Below are positions 47,423 to 58,579 of a DNA stretch of 59,072 nucleotides, in pieces. The notes under the pieces are model-generated. The model was given only the letters and a program-made list of their open reading frames with translations, made no database searches and was not told the origin of the DNA. The stretch's first letter is position 1, and the number at the start of each line of letters is the position of its first letter. The stretch is from Bacteroidia bacterium (lineage in GTDB: Bacteria; Bacteroidota; Bacteroidia; Bacteroidales; VadinHA17): contig JAPLED010000111.1 of NCBI GenBank assembly GCA_026391475.1, forward strand, positions 1 to 59,072, read 5' to 3'. A program made the position numbers and the translations under genes.

Positions 47423-47788
47423 ATGATACAACAGGAAAGCAGATTAACCGTAGCCGATAACTCAGGAGCCAAAGAAGTATTATGCATCAGAGTACTCGGT
47501 GGTAGCAAAAAAAGATATGCTACCGTAGGTGATAAAATTGTTGTGAGTGTGAAATCAGCACTTCCTTCAGGTGAAGCAAAAAAAGGTACAGTAAGCAAAG
47601 CAGTTGTCGTCAGAACAAAAAAAGAGATCCGTCGTGCCGATGGTTCCTATATAAGATTTGACGATAACGCAGTTGTTCTTCTTAACAATGTGAACGAAGT
47701 ACGTGGTACACGTATCTTCGGCCCGGTTGCCAGGGAACTCCGCGACAAGTACATGAAGATTGTTTCATTAGCACCTGAAGTGTTGTAA
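47423..47788 (+). CDS. rplN: Ribosomal protein L14
   Basis: 50S interface protein and binding site for RsfS; 121 residues. [40 protein letters not shown] and [19 protein letters not shown]. Confidence 0.98.
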   Translation: MIQQESRLTVADNSGAKEVLCIRVLGGSKKRYATVGDKIVVSVKSALPSGEAKKGTVSKAVVVRTKKEIRRADGSYIRFDDNAVVLLNNVNEVRGTRIFGPVARELRDKYMKIVSLAPEVL

Positions 47789-47807
47789 TATATTTAAATA
47801 CACAACG

Positions 47808-48131
47808 ATGCAGAAGAAATTACATATTAAAAAGGGAGACACGGTTATGGTAATAACCGGTGAATCAAAAAGTCAGAAAGGCCGTGTTCTGGAAGTAGAC
47901 AGAGATAAAAACAGAGCTCTTGTTGAAGGTGTAAATCTGGTATCGAAACATACCAAACCCAATGCCAAAGCTCCACAGGGAGGTATAATAAAGAAAGAAG
48001 CACCGGTCCATATTTCAAATCTGATGCTTATCGATCCTGCATCCGGTAAACCTACCCGTATTGGTAAAAAACTTAATGAAAAAGATAAATTAGTGCGTTA
48101 TTCAAAAAAATCAGGAGAGGAGATCAAGTAA
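47808..48131 (+). CDS. rplX: Ribosomal protein L24
   Basis: 50S assembly initiator with a KOW motif, 107 residues: [37 protein letters not shown]. Stop and the rplE start overlap as TAATG. Confidence 0.97.
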   Translation: MQKKLHIKKGDTVMVITGESKSQKGRVLEVDRDKNRALVEGVNLVSKHTKPNAKAPQGGIIKKEAPVHISNLMLIDPASGKPTRIGKKLNEKDKLVRYSKKSGEEIK

Positions 48132-48682
48132 TGTACATACCTGCGCTAAAAACCAAGTATAAAGACGAGATCGTCACTGCATTAATGAAGGAATTCGGAT
48201 ACAAAACTGTAATGCAGGTCCCTAGGTTGGAAAAGATAGTTATCAACCAGGGAGTAGGTCAGGCTATTGCCGATAAGAAACTGCTTGAATTCGGTGTTAA
48301 GGAGATGTCTGATATTGCAGGGCAGAAAGCTGTTCAGACTAACTCAACAAAAGATATCTCAAACTTTAAACTGAGAAAAAACATGCCTATCGGAATAATG
48401 GTAACATTACGCAAAGAGAGGATGTATGAATTTCTCGAGAGACTGATTTCTGTTGCACTTCCGCGCATCCGCGACTTTAAAGGAATCAGTTCCAAACTCG
48501 ACGGACGTGGTAATTACACCCTGGGAATTACCGAGCAGATCATTTTCCCTGAAATCGACCTTGATAAGATTGCTAAAATCATGGGGCTTCAGGTGACATT
48601 CGTAACCTCGGCAGATACCGATGAGGAAGCATTAGCTCTGCTTAAGCACTTTGGTTTACCATTTAAAAATATTAAAAACTAG
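48131..48682 (+). CDS. rplE: Ribosomal protein L5
   Basis: Binds 5S rRNA and contacts the P-site tRNA; 183 residues. [47 protein letters not shown] and [19 protein letters not shown]. Confidence 0.97.
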   Translation: MYIPALKTKYKDEIVTALMKEFGYKTVMQVPRLEKIVINQGVGQAIADKKLLEFGVKEMSDIAGQKAVQTNSTKDISNFKLRKNMPIGIMVTLRKERMYEFLERLISVALPRIRDFKGISSKLDGRGNYTLGITEQIIFPEIDLDKIAKIMGLQVTFVTSADTDEEALALLKHFGLPFKNIKN

Positions 48683-48686
48683 TAAT

Positions 48687-48956
48687 ATGGCTAAAGAATC
48701 GATGATAGCCCGCGAAGTTAAACGCGCAAGACTGACTCAGAAATACGCTGCAAAAAGAGCCCAGCTGAAAGCCGATGGCGATTATATCGGATTAAGCCGC
48801 CTGCCCAGAAATTCAAACCCTAACAGAATGCATAACCGTTGTAAAATAACGGGCCGTCCAAGAGGTTATATGAGACAATTTGGGATAAGCAGAATTACTT
48901 TCAGGGAAATGGCATCATTCGGTCTTATTCCGGGTATAAAAAAGGCCAGTTGGTAA
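48687..48956 (+). CDS. rpsN: Ribosomal protein S14, zinc-independent long form
   Basis: 30S head protein, 89 residues from the ATG at 48687 (the frame extends upstream into rplE). It is the long C-minus type: only one Cys ([20 protein letters not shown]) and no CxxC pairs, so it needs no zinc. Confidence 0.96.
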   Translation: MAKESMIAREVKRARLTQKYAAKRAQLKADGDYIGLSRLPRNSNPNRMHNRCKITGRPRGYMRQFGISRITFREMASFGLIPGIKKASW

Positions 48957-48993
48957 ATTGATACTAAATTTAAATTATATTAAAAAATAGAAG

Positions 48994-49392
48994 ATGACTG
49001 ATCCAATTGCAGATTTACTGACCAGAATAAGGAACGCCATTATGGCCGGTCATAAGGTCGTGGAGGCACCAGCATCCAATCTTAAGAAAGAGGTTGCCAG
49101 AATTTTGTTTGAAAAAGGTTATATCCTCAGCTATAAGGTTATTGATGGTGAAGGACCGCAGGGAGTATTAAAAATTGCTCTTAAATATAATGCCAAGAGC
49201 AAAAAACCTGCAATAAAAGAAATACAGAGAGTCAGCCGCCCGGGCCTTCGTCAATACATTGGAGTTGACGAAATGCCGAGGGTGCTTAATGGACTGGGTA
49301 TTGCAATTATTTCAACCTCTAAAGGCTTAATGACCGACAAAGAGGCAAAAAAAGAGAAAATTGGTGGTGAAGTATTATGTTATGTTTACTAA
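48994..49392 (+). CDS. rpsH: Ribosomal protein S8
   Basis: 30S platform protein and, in E. coli, the translational repressor of the spc operon; 132 residues. [15 protein letters not shown] and [31 protein letters not shown]. Whether it autoregulates here is not shown. Confidence 0.97.
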   Translation: MTDPIADLLTRIRNAIMAGHKVVEAPASNLKKEVARILFEKGYILSYKVIDGEGPQGVLKIALKYNAKSKKPAIKEIQRVSRPGLRQYIGVDEMPRVLNGLGIAIISTSKGLMTDKEAKKEKIGGEVLCYVY

Positions 49393-49408
49393 TTAGGAGG
49401 ATAGCTTA

Positions 49409-49963
49409 ATGTCACGAATAGGAAAATTACCTGTAAACCTGCCTAAAGGCGTTACTGTAAATGTCAGTGACACCAATGTGGTTAGTGTGAAAGGCCCCTT
49501 GGGTGAGTTGACCCAGATGGTCGACAAAGACCTGAAGGTGGAAGTGGTAGGGAACGAAATCATATTATCGAGACCATCAGAATCAAAAAATCATAAGTCG
49601 TTGCATGGTCTTTACCGGGCACTACTCCACAATATGGTTGTTGGTGTTTCTGAAGGATACAGGAAGTATCTTGAACTTGTCGGAGTTGGTTACCGGGCAG
49701 AAGCAAAAGGGCAAAACCTTGAGATGAGCCTTGGCTTTTCACACGAAGTAAATATTATGCTTCCGAATGAGGTTAAGGTAGAAACCAAAACTGAAAGAAG
49801 GAGTAATCCCATTATTACCCTGACATCCATCGACAAGCAACTTATCGGGCATGTTGCTGCAAAGATCAGATCTCTCCGTCCACCCGAACCTTACAAAGGA
49901 AAAGGGATCAAGTTTGTTGGAGAACAGCTTAGAAGGAAGGCTGGGAAATCTGCTAGTGTTTAA
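49409..49963 (+). CDS. rplF: Ribosomal protein L6
   Basis: 50S factor-binding-site protein made of two similar domains, 184 residues: MSRIGKLPVNLPKGVTVNV, VGVGYRAEAKGQNLEMSLGFSHEV, and PPEPYKGKGIKFVGEQLRRKAGKS. GGAGG at 49395-49400 is one of the few clear Shine-Dalgarno-like sequences in the cluster. Confidence 0.97.
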   Translation: MSRIGKLPVNLPKGVTVNVSDTNVVSVKGPLGELTQMVDKDLKVEVVGNEIILSRPSESKNHKSLHGLYRALLHNMVVGVSEGYRKYLELVGVGYRAEAKGQNLEMSLGFSHEVNIMLPNEVKVETKTERRSNPIITLTSIDKQLIGHVAAKIRSLRPPEPYKGKGIKFVGEQLRRKAGKSASV

Positions 49964-49982
49964 TCTGGAAAAGTAAAAAATC

Positions 49983-50342
49983 ATGGCCTTAACCAAGTTG
50001 GAAAGAAGAACAAGGATCAAAATGAGGATCCGAAAAAAAATAAATGGTACTGCAGAAGCTCCAAGGCTTGCAGTTTACCGTAGCAATAAACAGATTTATG
50101 TTCAGGTTGTTGACGACCTGAATGGTGTTACTCTTCTGTCGGCCTGCTCTAAAGAAAAAGAGATTGCAGCCAAAACAGGTATAAAGAAAATTGAACAGGC
50201 TAAACTCGTAGGAAAGCTTCTTGCTACCAAATGCAAAGAAAAGGGCATTGAGAAAGTCATTTTCGACAGAAGCGGATATAAATATCATGGCAGAGTAAAA
50301 TCATTGGCTGATGCAGCCCGCGAAGGCGGATTAAAATTCTAA
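49983..50342 (+). CDS. rplR: Ribosomal protein L18
   Basis: 5S rRNA-binding protein, 119 residues: [29 protein letters not shown] and [28 protein letters not shown]. Confidence 0.97.
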   Translation: MALTKLERRTRIKMRIRKKINGTAEAPRLAVYRSNKQIYVQVVDDLNGVTLLSACSKEKEIAAKTGIKKIEQAKLVGKLLATKCKEKGIEKVIFDRSGYKYHGRVKSLADAAREGGLKF

Positions 50343-50348
50343 TGAATT

Positions 50349-50864
50349 ATGGGAAACGGTATAAGAAAAGTTAAAACCAGCGATCTCGAACTTAAGGATA
50401 GACTTGTTAGCATCCAGAGAGTAACCAAAGTTACCAAAGGGGGACGTACATTCAGTTTTTCAGCTATTGTTGTAGTTGGAAATGAGGACGGTATCGTCGG
50501 ACATGGTCTTGGTAAAGCCAGTGAAGTTACCACAGCTATTGCAAAAGGTATCGAAGATGCAAAAAAGAATCTGATAAAAGTACCTGTTATCAATGGAACA
50601 ATACCTCACGAACAGGTTGCTAAATTCGGCGGTGCAAAAGTATTCATCAAACCTGCTTCTGAAGGTACTGGTGTTAAAGCAGGGGGAGCTATGCGTGCTG
50701 TTCTTGAGAGCGTCGGTGTGAAAAATGTACTCGCAAAGTCAAAGGGTTCATCAAACCCTCACAACCTTGTGAAAGCAACTTTTGCAGCTCTTCTCGAAAT
50801 GAGAGACGCTTTCTCAGTTGCTGAACACAGAGGTATTACAATGGAAAAAGTTTTTAACGGTTAG
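50349..50864 (+). CDS. rpsE: Ribosomal protein S5
   Basis: 30S accuracy protein with mRNA helicase role, 171 residues. [37 protein letters not shown] is the dsRNA-binding-like domain; [15 protein letters not shown] closes the second domain. Confidence 0.97.
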   Translation: MGNGIRKVKTSDLELKDRLVSIQRVTKVTKGGRTFSFSAIVVVGNEDGIVGHGLGKASEVTTAIAKGIEDAKKNLIKVPVINGTIPHEQVAKFGGAKVFIKPASEGTGVKAGGAMRAVLESVGVKNVLAKSKGSSNPHNLVKATFAALLEMRDAFSVAEHRGITMEKVFNG

Positions 50865-50878
50865 AAAAGAACATTACG

Positions 50879-51058
50879 ATGGCAAAAATTCGTATAACCC
50901 AGGTAAAAAGTAAAAACGGAAAACCCGAAAGGCAGAAAAGAACTATTGAAGCTCTCGGTATTCATAAATTAAACCATAGTGTTGAACATGAAGCTACCCC
51001 CCAGATATTAGGAATGGTGGTAAAAGTAAGACACCTGGTTAAAGTTGAAAATATTTAA
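50879..51058 (+). CDS. rpmD: Ribosomal protein L30
   Basis: A 59-residue protein from the ATG at 50879: MAKIRITQVKSKNG, KRTIEALGIHKLNHSV and the C-terminal MVVKVRHLVKVENI are the L30 pattern. It lies 14 bp after rpsE and 29 bp before rplO, its standard spc position. Easily missed because of its size. Confidence 0.96.
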   Translation: MAKIRITQVKSKNGKPERQKRTIEALGIHKLNHSVEHEATPQILGMVVKVRHLVKVENI

Positions 51059-51087
51059 GGTATTAAACATATTTATAATACAAAGTT

Positions 51088-51534
51088 ATGGATTTGAGTA
51101 ACTTAAGACCGGCTAAAGGGTCAATTAAAAAAAGTAAGCGTCTCGGTCGCGGTCAAGGCTCCGGAAAAGGAGGCACATCGACAAGGGGGCATAAAGGCGC
51201 TAAATCCAGATCTGGTTATAGCAAGAAAATCGGATTTGAAGGTGGCCAGATGCCTCTTCAGAGACGTGTTCCAAAATTTGGTTTTAAAAATATCAACCGC
51301 AAAGAGTATAAAGGTATCAATATCAGTACCCTTCAAAACCTTGCTGAACAGAATAATTTGGAAAAAATCGATTTTGAGGTACTTGTAATGGCCGGCCTGG
51401 TTTCTAAAAATGCATCGGTTAAAATTCTGGGCAAGGGAACTCTTGAAAGAAAACTTGAAGTTCATGCCCATGCATTCAGCAAGTCAGCTATCGAAGCAAT
51501 TAAAGCCAAAAAGGGAACCGCTGTAATACTATAA
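51088..51534 (+). CDS. rplO: Ribosomal protein L15
   Basis: Late 50S assembly protein, 148 residues. A basic Gly-rich N-terminal arm (LGRGQGSGKGGTSTRGHKG) and GFEGGQMPLQRRVPKFGF are diagnostic. Next gene is secY, 4 bp away. Confidence 0.97.
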   Translation: MDLSNLRPAKGSIKKSKRLGRGQGSGKGGTSTRGHKGAKSRSGYSKKIGFEGGQMPLQRRVPKFGFKNINRKEYKGINISTLQNLAEQNNLEKIDFEVLVMAGLVSKNASVKILGKGTLERKLEVHAHAFSKSAIEAIKAKKGTAVIL

Positions 51535-51538
51535 TTTC

Positions 51539-52867
51539 ATGAAACTGTTTCAGACTATAAAAAATATCTTTAAGATAGAAGATCTTCGCGCAAGACTAAT
51601 CTATACTTTTGGAATTATTTTATTATACAGATTGGGTAAATATGTTACCCTTCCGGGCATTGACCCTTCACAGCTGGCTAACCTCAGGAACCAGACCTCT
51701 TCGGGTATTATGGGTCTGCTCGACATGTTCTCGGGGGGTGCTTTTTCGCGGGCTTCGGTTTTTGCCCTCGGGATTATGCCTTACATCTCTGCTTCCATTG
51801 TAGTCCAGTTGCTTGGTATCGTTTTCCCTTATTTCCAGAAATTACAGAAAGAGGGAGAGAGCGGAAGACGCAAAATGAATCAGTATACAAGATATCTTAC
51901 GGTTCTTATACTTATACTACAGGCACCTACATACCTTTTAAACCTTTCAGCCCAACTTCCTCCCAGCGCATTTGTCCTTTCGGGTTTCTTCTTTAAGTTT
52001 TCATCAGTAGTAATCCTTACTGCAGGAACAATGTTTGTAATGTGGCTGGGAGAAAAGATAACCGATAAGGGTATTGGGAACGGAATTTCACTTATAATAA
52101 TGATAGGTATCGTTGCCCGGATGCCGGCGAACTTCATTTTTGAAGCAGGAACAAGGATGAACGGCGCAGGCGGTGCCATTGCCCTTATAGTTGAGATATT
52201 ATTTTTGTTTATTGTTGTTCTTGGTGTAATTCTTCTTGTACAGGGGACACGGAGGGTTCCTGTTCAGTACGCCAGAAGAATCGTTGGAAATAAACAATAT
52301 GGAGGGGTACGTCAGTATATACCACTTAAGGTAAATGCTGCCGGAGTAATGCCGATCATTTTTGCCCAGGCAATCATGATGCTCCCTATGATCATCGCCG
52401 GCTACGCAAATTCGGGTTCGGGCTTTATTGTTGCCTTCTCGAATATGTACGGATTCTGGTATAACCTGGTAACTGCAATTTTAATTATTGTCTTTACCTA
52501 TTTCTACACGGCAATTACCATTAATCCTGTGCAGATGGCAGAAGATATGAAGAAAAACGGAGGGTTTATTCCGGGTATCAAACCAGGAAGGAAAACGGTG
52601 GAATTTCTCGACACAATTATGTCGAGGATCACATTCCCCGGTTCTGTTTTCCTGGCAATTGTTGCTATCCTGCCCTCTATAGCAGTGAAAGCACATGTAA
52701 CGCCACAATTTGCACAATTTTATGGAGGCACATCACTTCTCATTCTTGTCGGGGTTATTCTTGACACCCTTCAACAGATTGAAAGTCATTTGCTTATGCG
52801 TCATTACGACGGCTTGATGAAATCAGGTCGTATTAAAGGAAGATCAGGTTCTGTTACATCGATATAA
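51539..52867 (+). CDS. secY: Protein translocase subunit SecY
   Basis: Channel-forming subunit of the Sec translocon in the inner membrane; 442 residues with ten hydrophobic segments. LGIMPYISASIVVQLL (TM2) and GEKITDKGIGNGISLIIMIGI are conserved, and a basic C-terminal loop EDMKKNGGFIPGIKPGRKT follows. Placement after rplO is the usual spc arrangement. Confidence 0.97.
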   Translation: MKLFQTIKNIFKIEDLRARLIYTFGIILLYRLGKYVTLPGIDPSQLANLRNQTSSGIMGLLDMFSGGAFSRASVFALGIMPYISASIVVQLLGIVFPYFQKLQKEGESGRRKMNQYTRYLTVLILILQAPTYLLNLSAQLPPSAFVLSGFFFKFSSVVILTAGTMFVMWLGEKITDKGIGNGISLIIMIGIVARMPANFIFEAGTRMNGAGGAIALIVEILFLFIVVLGVILLVQGTRRVPVQYARRIVGNKQYGGVRQYIPLKVNAAGVMPIIFAQAIMMLPMIIAGYANSGSGFIVAFSNMYGFWYNLVTAILIIVFTYFYTAITINPVQMAEDMKKNGGFIPGIKPGRKTVEFLDTIMSRITFPGSVFLAIVAILPSIAVKAHVTPQFAQFYGGTSLLILVGVILDTLQQIESHLLMRHYDGLMKSGRIKGRSGSVTSI

Positions 52868-52885
52868 TTAGTTTAGCGTTCTTTG

Positions 52886-53662
52886 ATGTTGTATTTAAAG
52901 ACTGATGAAGAGGTAGGGTTGTTAAAAGAGAGCAATATGCTGGTGTCACGGACACTCGCGGAGATTGCTTCAATAATCAGACCCGGGATCACTACACTTT
53001 ATCTCGATAGCATAGCCGAATCGTTTATCCGCGATAATGGTGCAACTCCGGCTTTCAAGGGATATGGTGGTTTTCCGAATGTACTCTGCACATCTGTAAA
53101 CGATGAAGTGGTTCACGGTATCCCATCGGACTATATCCTTAAAGAGGGCGATATAATATCAATCGATTGCGGAGTGATATTAAACGGGTGGTATGGCGAC
53201 AGTGCATATACTTTCCCCGTCGGTGAGATAAAGGAAGAGGTAAGGCGCCTGCTCGATTATACCAGAGCCGCACTTGAGGAAGGGGTTAAAGAAGCTGTTG
53301 CCGGAAACAGGGTTGGAGATATCTCTTTCGCAGTACAAACCAAAGCAGAAAGCGGAGGTTATTCTGTTGTCAGAGAACTCGTAGGACATGGAATTGGCAG
53401 GAAATTGCATGAACAACCTGAAGTACCTAATTACGGTAAGCAGGGAACCGGACCAAAGATGGAAAAAGGACTTGTTATTTGCATCGAACCTATGATTAAT
53501 GCCGGGAAAAAAGAGACATTGCAGATGAAAGACGGGTGGACCATTAAGACAGCTGACAGTAAGCCTTCGGCGCATTTTGAATATGCTGTTGCTGTTGATA
53601 AGGGGAATGCAGATGTATTAACAACTTTTGAATTTATAGAAAAAGTTTTAAATAAAATGTAA
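52886..53662 (+). CDS. map: Methionine aminopeptidase, type I
   Basis: Removes the initiator Met from nascent proteins. It has 258 residues from the ATG at 52886. Metal ligands are visible: Asp in [19 protein letters not shown] (two), His in [18 protein letters not shown], Glu in [10 protein letters not shown], Glu in AHFEYAVAV. It lies between secY and infA, as often seen outside enterobacteria. Confidence 0.96.
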   Translation: MLYLKTDEEVGLLKESNMLVSRTLAEIASIIRPGITTLYLDSIAESFIRDNGATPAFKGYGGFPNVLCTSVNDEVVHGIPSDYILKEGDIISIDCGVILNGWYGDSAYTFPVGEIKEEVRRLLDYTRAALEEGVKEAVAGNRVGDISFAVQTKAESGGYSVVRELVGHGIGRKLHEQPEVPNYGKQGTGPKMEKGLVICIEPMINAGKKETLQMKDGWTIKTADSKPSAHFEYAVAVDKGNADVLTTFEFIEKVLNKM

Positions 53663-53666
53663 TCGT

Positions 53667-53885
53667 ATGGCTAAACAACCATCAATTGAGCAGGACGGTA
53701 CTATCATCGAAGCCCTTTCTAATGCAATGTTCAGGGTGGAACTCGAAAATGGTCACGTTATTACTGCACATATCTCGGGAAAGATGAGAATGCATTACAT
53801 AAAGATCTTGCCGGGCGATAAAGTAAAGGTGGAAATGTCACCATATGATTTAACAAAAGGAAGAATAACATTCAGGTATAAATAA
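53667..53885 (+). CDS. infA: Translation initiation factor IF-1
   Basis: An OB-fold protein that sits in the ribosomal A site during initiation; 72 residues, normal. [22 protein letters not shown] and [15 protein letters not shown] are diagnostic. Confidence 0.98.
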   Translation: MAKQPSIEQDGTIIEALSNAMFRVELENGHVITAHISGKMRMHYIKILPGDKVKVEMSPYDLTKGRITFRYK

Positions 53886-53899
53886 GAAATATTAAGGTA

Positions 53900-54016
53900 A
53901 TGAAAGTAAGAGCATCTGTAAAAAAGCGCAGTTCTGATTGTAAGATAGTCAAACGAAAAGGTCGCATTTACGTTATTAATAAGAAAAATCCCAAGTTCAA
54001 ACAGAGACAGGGATAA
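53900..54016 (+). CDS. rpmJ: Ribosomal protein L36, zinc-independent form
   Basis: 38 residues from the ATG at 53900: [20 protein letters not shown] through KFKQRQG. Of the usual Cys11, Cys14, Cys27 and His33 zinc ligands only Cys14 remains; the others are Ser, Asn and Phe, so this is a C-minus L36. Found between infA and rpsM as usual. Confidence 0.96.
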   Translation: MKVRASVKKRSSDCKIVKRKGRIYVINKKNPKFKQRQG

Positions 54017-54055
54017 TTTTAACTAATTTTGCACATCATTTAAGAAAAGTTTTAT

Positions 54056-54433
54056 ATGGCACGTATTGTTGGTGTAGATTTACCAAGAAATAAAAGAGGC
54101 GAAGTTGGACTGACTTACATCTACGGAGTAGGCAGAAGCATTGCTCAAAAAGTACTCGATGAGGCTGGCGTTGACAGGAATGCTAAGGTCGAAGAGTGGA
54201 ATGATGAACAGATCAATTCCATCCGGAGGATTCTGAACGATAATTATAAGCTTGAAGGTGAACTCCGCTCGGAGACACAAATGAACATAAAGAGGCTTAT
54301 GGATATTGGCTGCTACCGGGGTGTTCGTCACAGAATAGGTCTTCCTGTAAGAGGACAGAGCACTAAGAATAACGCCAGAACCCGGAAAGGGAGAAAGAAA
54401 ACTGTTGCAAATAAGAAAAAAGCTACTAAATAA
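54056..54433 (+). CDS. rpsM: Ribosomal protein S13
   Basis: 30S head protein bridging to the 50S subunit; 125 residues. [23 protein letters not shown] and [31 protein letters not shown] at 54024-54031 matches the -7 consensus and might be an internal promoter, but no -33 box accompanies it. Confidence 0.97.
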   Translation: MARIVGVDLPRNKRGEVGLTYIYGVGRSIAQKVLDEAGVDRNAKVEEWNDEQINSIRRILNDNYKLEGELRSETQMNIKRLMDIGCYRGVRHRIGLPVRGQSTKNNARTRKGRKKTVANKKKATK

Positions 54434-54440
54434 ATAGATT

Positions 54441-54830
54441 ATGGCAAAGAAGACTGGAGCATTAAAGAAGAGGGTCGTTAAGGTTGAACCTTCAGGCCAT
54501 GCACATGTTCATTCATCATTTAATAATATTATTGTTACTCTGACAAATAATTCAGGTCAGGTAATTTCATGGGCATCAGCAGGGAAGATGGGATTCAAAG
54601 GTTCCAAGAAAAACACACCCTATGCTGCTCAAATGGCATCTGAGGAATGTGGCAAAGTGGCTTATGATCTTGGATTAAGAAAAGTGAAGGTGTTTGTTAA
54701 AGGTCCGGGTGCTGGTCGTGAATCAGCAATCAGGTCAATAAGCAATACCGGCATCGAAGTTACTGAAATCGTTGACGTAACACCAATGCCTCATAACGGT
54801 TGCCGTGCTCCCGGAAGAAGAAGAGTATAA
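54441..54830 (+). CDS. rpsK: Ribosomal protein S11
   Basis: 30S platform protein near the Shine-Dalgarno helix; 129 residues: [36 protein letters not shown] and [17 protein letters not shown]. Confidence 0.97.
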   Translation: MAKKTGALKKRVVKVEPSGHAHVHSSFNNIIVTLTNNSGQVISWASAGKMGFKGSKKNTPYAAQMASEECGKVAYDLGLRKVKVFVKGPGAGRESAIRSISNTGIEVTEIVDVTPMPHNGCRAPGRRRV

Positions 54831-54875
54831 GAAATTATAGAATTGATTATTTGTAAGTTATAAATTTATAGCACA

Positions 54876-55484
54876 ATGGCAAGATATACTGGCCCCAAAA
54901 CAAGAATAGCAAGAAAATTCGGCGAACCTATTTTCGGTCCCGACAAGCACCTGGAAAGGAAAAATTTCCCCCCGGGGCAGCATGGAATGAACAAAAAGAG
55001 GAAGAAGACTTCAGAATATGGTGTTCAGCTCAGGGAAAAGCAGAAAGCAAAATATACATATGGTATGCTCGAGCGTCAATTCCGCAATACTTTTGAGAAA
55101 GCCTCAAGAAGTAAAGGCGTTACAGGCGAAGTGCTGCTGCAACTGCTTGAAGCTAGACTCGATAACGTAGTTTACCGTCTGGGTGTTGCTCCGACAAGAG
55201 CAAGCGCACGTCAGCTCGTTTCACACAGGCACATAACCGTTAACGGAACCGTAGTAAACATTCCTTCATGCCAGCTAAAACCAGGTGATATTATCGGCGT
55301 TCGCGAGAAATCAAAATCTCTTGAGTCGATCGCTGATTCACTTACAACCAGGAAGTATACAAAACTTTCATGGCTCGAGTGGGATGACACACAAATGGCA
55401 GGTAAATTTATGAACATGCCTGAACGTACTGATATTCCTGAAAACATTAAGGAACAACTGATAGTTGAATTGTATTCTAAATAA
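54876..55484 (+). CDS. rpsD: Ribosomal protein S4
   Basis: Primary 16S-binding 30S assembly protein, in E. coli also the alpha-operon repressor; 202 residues. The S4 RNA-binding domain is [35 protein letters not shown]. No zinc Cys cluster at the N-terminus. Confidence 0.97.
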   Translation: MARYTGPKTRIARKFGEPIFGPDKHLERKNFPPGQHGMNKKRKKTSEYGVQLREKQKAKYTYGMLERQFRNTFEKASRSKGVTGEVLLQLLEARLDNVVYRLGVAPTRASARQLVSHRHITVNGTVVNIPSCQLKPGDIIGVREKSKSLESIADSLTTRKYTKLSWLEWDDTQMAGKFMNMPERTDIPENIKEQLIVELYSK

Positions 55485-55502
55485 TAACCTAAGATAAATT
55501 CT

Positions 55503-56495
55503 ATGGCCATTTTATCATTCCAGAAGCCTGATAAAGTAATAATGCTGGAAGCGGACAACAAACACGGAAAATTCGAATTCCGTCCGCTTGAACCTGGCTA
55601 TGGTATTACTGTCGGCAATGCACTGAGAAGAATACTTCTCTCTTCGCTTGAGGGTTTTGCCATCACAACGGTTAAGATTGAGGGCATAGACCATGAGTTC
55701 TCTACCATAACCGGTGTAATGGAGGACGTAACCGAGATTATACTGAACTTGAAACAGGTGCGTTTTAAGAGGACAGTTGACGATGTTGATCATGAGAAAA
55801 TCATAATTAAAATCAGTGGTCAGGAGATTTTTAAAGCTGGTAACCTTAATAATGCTCTGAGCAACTTCGAGGTGTTAAATACCGAACTGGTTATCTTCAG
55901 AATGGAACCGGATGTTAAAATGCAAATAGAACTTACTGTTAATAAAGGCAGAGGTTATGTCCCGGCTGAAGAAAACCAACCGGTTGACAGTGAGTTTGGA
56001 CTTATCGCTATTGATGCTATTTTTACTCCTATCCGGAACGTAAAATATACGGTTGAAAATTACCGTGTTGAGCAAAAAACTGACTATGAGAAACTTTTTT
56101 TTGAGATCGAAACCGACGGATCAATTCACCCGAAAGATGCTCTTAAAGAAGCGGCAAAAATTCTCATTTATCACTTTATGCTCTTCTCCGATGAGAAGAT
56201 TACCCTCGATTCGGATGATAAAATGGCAAATGAGGAGTTTGATGAGGAAGTATTGCATATGAGACAGTTGCTGAAGACAAAACTGGTCGACCTTGACCTT
56301 TCTGTAAGAGCACTTAACTGTCTTAAAGCTGCAGAAGTTGAAACACTTGGTGACCTGGTGAAGTTTAATAAGAATGACCTTCTTAAATTCAGAAACTTTG
56401 GCAAGAAATCTCTCACCGAGCTTGATGAGTTGTTAGAATCCATGAGCCTTTCTTTTGGAATGGATGTAAGCAAGTATAAGTTAGAGAAAGATTAA
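55503..56495 (+). CDS. rpoA: RNA polymerase alpha subunit
   Basis: 330 residues. The N-terminal dimerisation domain has [30 protein letters not shown]; the alpha-CTD (about 255-320) has [44 protein letters not shown]. Scaffold of the enzyme and contact point for activators. Between rpsD and rplQ as usual. Confidence 0.98.
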   Translation: MAILSFQKPDKVIMLEADNKHGKFEFRPLEPGYGITVGNALRRILLSSLEGFAITTVKIEGIDHEFSTITGVMEDVTEIILNLKQVRFKRTVDDVDHEKIIIKISGQEIFKAGNLNNALSNFEVLNTELVIFRMEPDVKMQIELTVNKGRGYVPAEENQPVDSEFGLIAIDAIFTPIRNVKYTVENYRVEQKTDYEKLFFEIETDGSIHPKDALKEAAKILIYHFMLFSDEKITLDSDDKMANEEFDEEVLHMRQLLKTKLVDLDLSVRALNCLKAAEVETLGDLVKFNKNDLLKFRNFGKKSLTELDELLESMSLSFGMDVSKYKLEKD

Positions 56496-56523
56496 TTTGA
56501 GAACTGGTTAAGGAAATAGAGAA

Positions 56524-57066
56524 ATGCGACATTCAAGAGTTATTAACCATTTAGGAAGAACAAGTTCACACAGGAAGGCGATGCTTGCAAACATGGCTAC
56601 ATCACTTATCCTTCATAAAAGGATTACTACCACAACAGCCAAAGCGAAAGCACTTCGTACCTTTGTTGAACCTCTTATAACTAAATCGAAAGAAGATTCA
56701 ACACACTCAAGGAGAGTGGTATTCAGTTATCTGAAAGATAAGACTGCAGTTGCTGAATTGTTCAGAGAGGTATCCCCAAAAATAGCTGAGCGCCCGGGTG
56801 GATATACACGTATATTGAAAATCGGCAACAGAATAGGTGATAATGCAGATATGTGCATTCTCGAACTTGTTGATTACAACGAAGCTATGCTCGGTGGAGA
56901 AACTGCAAAAACTAAAACAACAAGAAGAAGAAGAGCACCCAGGAAAAAAGAGAAGACAGTAGCTGAGACAAAAGCTCCTAAAGCTGTTAAAGCAAAAGCT
57001 GAAAAGACTGAAAAACCTATTGCAAAGGTTGAAGAAACCAACGGAGAATCAGTTCCAGAAAAATAA
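56524..57066 (+). CDS. rplQ: Ribosomal protein L17 with long charged C-terminal tail
   Basis: 180 residues. The conserved core (about residues 1-118) has [29 protein letters not shown] and [22 protein letters not shown] further ~60-residue tail is rich in Lys, Ala, Glu and Thr, low-complexity, and absent from the E. coli protein. Last gene of the ribosomal cluster, followed by a terminator. Confidence 0.96.
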   Translation: MRHSRVINHLGRTSSHRKAMLANMATSLILHKRITTTTAKAKALRTFVEPLITKSKEDSTHSRRVVFSYLKDKTAVAELFREVSPKIAERPGGYTRILKIGNRIGDNADMCILELVDYNEAMLGGETAKTKTTRRRRAPRKKEKTVAETKAPKAVKAKAEKTEKPIAKVEETNGESVPEK

Positions 57067-57094
57067 AAAAATGTTTAAATAAATATTTAAAAAG

Positions 57095-57131
57095 AAAGGG
57101 ATGGTTCAGTAAAGACTTAATCCCTTTTTTT
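57095..57131 (+). terminator. Terminator of the ribosomal cluster
   Basis: AAAGGGAT (57095-57102) pairs with ATCCCTTT (57120-57127) around a 17-nt loop, followed by a T-run and TTG. It sits between rplQ and eno. Confidence 0.75.
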
Positions 57132-57163
57132 GTATATTACATAATTGTTTAATATTAAAATAA

Positions 57164-58447
<1,284 letters not shown>

Positions 58448-58541
58448 TCTTAAATTACCCATCCAGTCTCACTTTCCGACGTTATTAACAAATGTTGATA
58501 ACTTATGTTAAAATCGGGTTTATAACAACGACGATAATTTT

Positions 58542-58572
58542 ATTGTTTTTCAATTTTCTTAGTATAAATTTG
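58542..58572 (+). promoter_or_regulatory. Consensus promoter of the structured RNA gene
   Basis: ATTG (58542-58545), 19 nt, then TAAATTTG (58565-58572), an exact TAnnTTTG. Transcription is expected to start near 58580, just before the first hairpin. Confidence 0.75.
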
Positions 58573-58579
58573 ATTCATC

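Noticed and set aside
54024-54031. Internal promoter before rpsM
   Set aside because: The TAATTTTG word fits the -7 consensus, but no -33 element lies 19-21 nt upstream and such words are frequent in A+T-rich gaps. Kept only as a remark.
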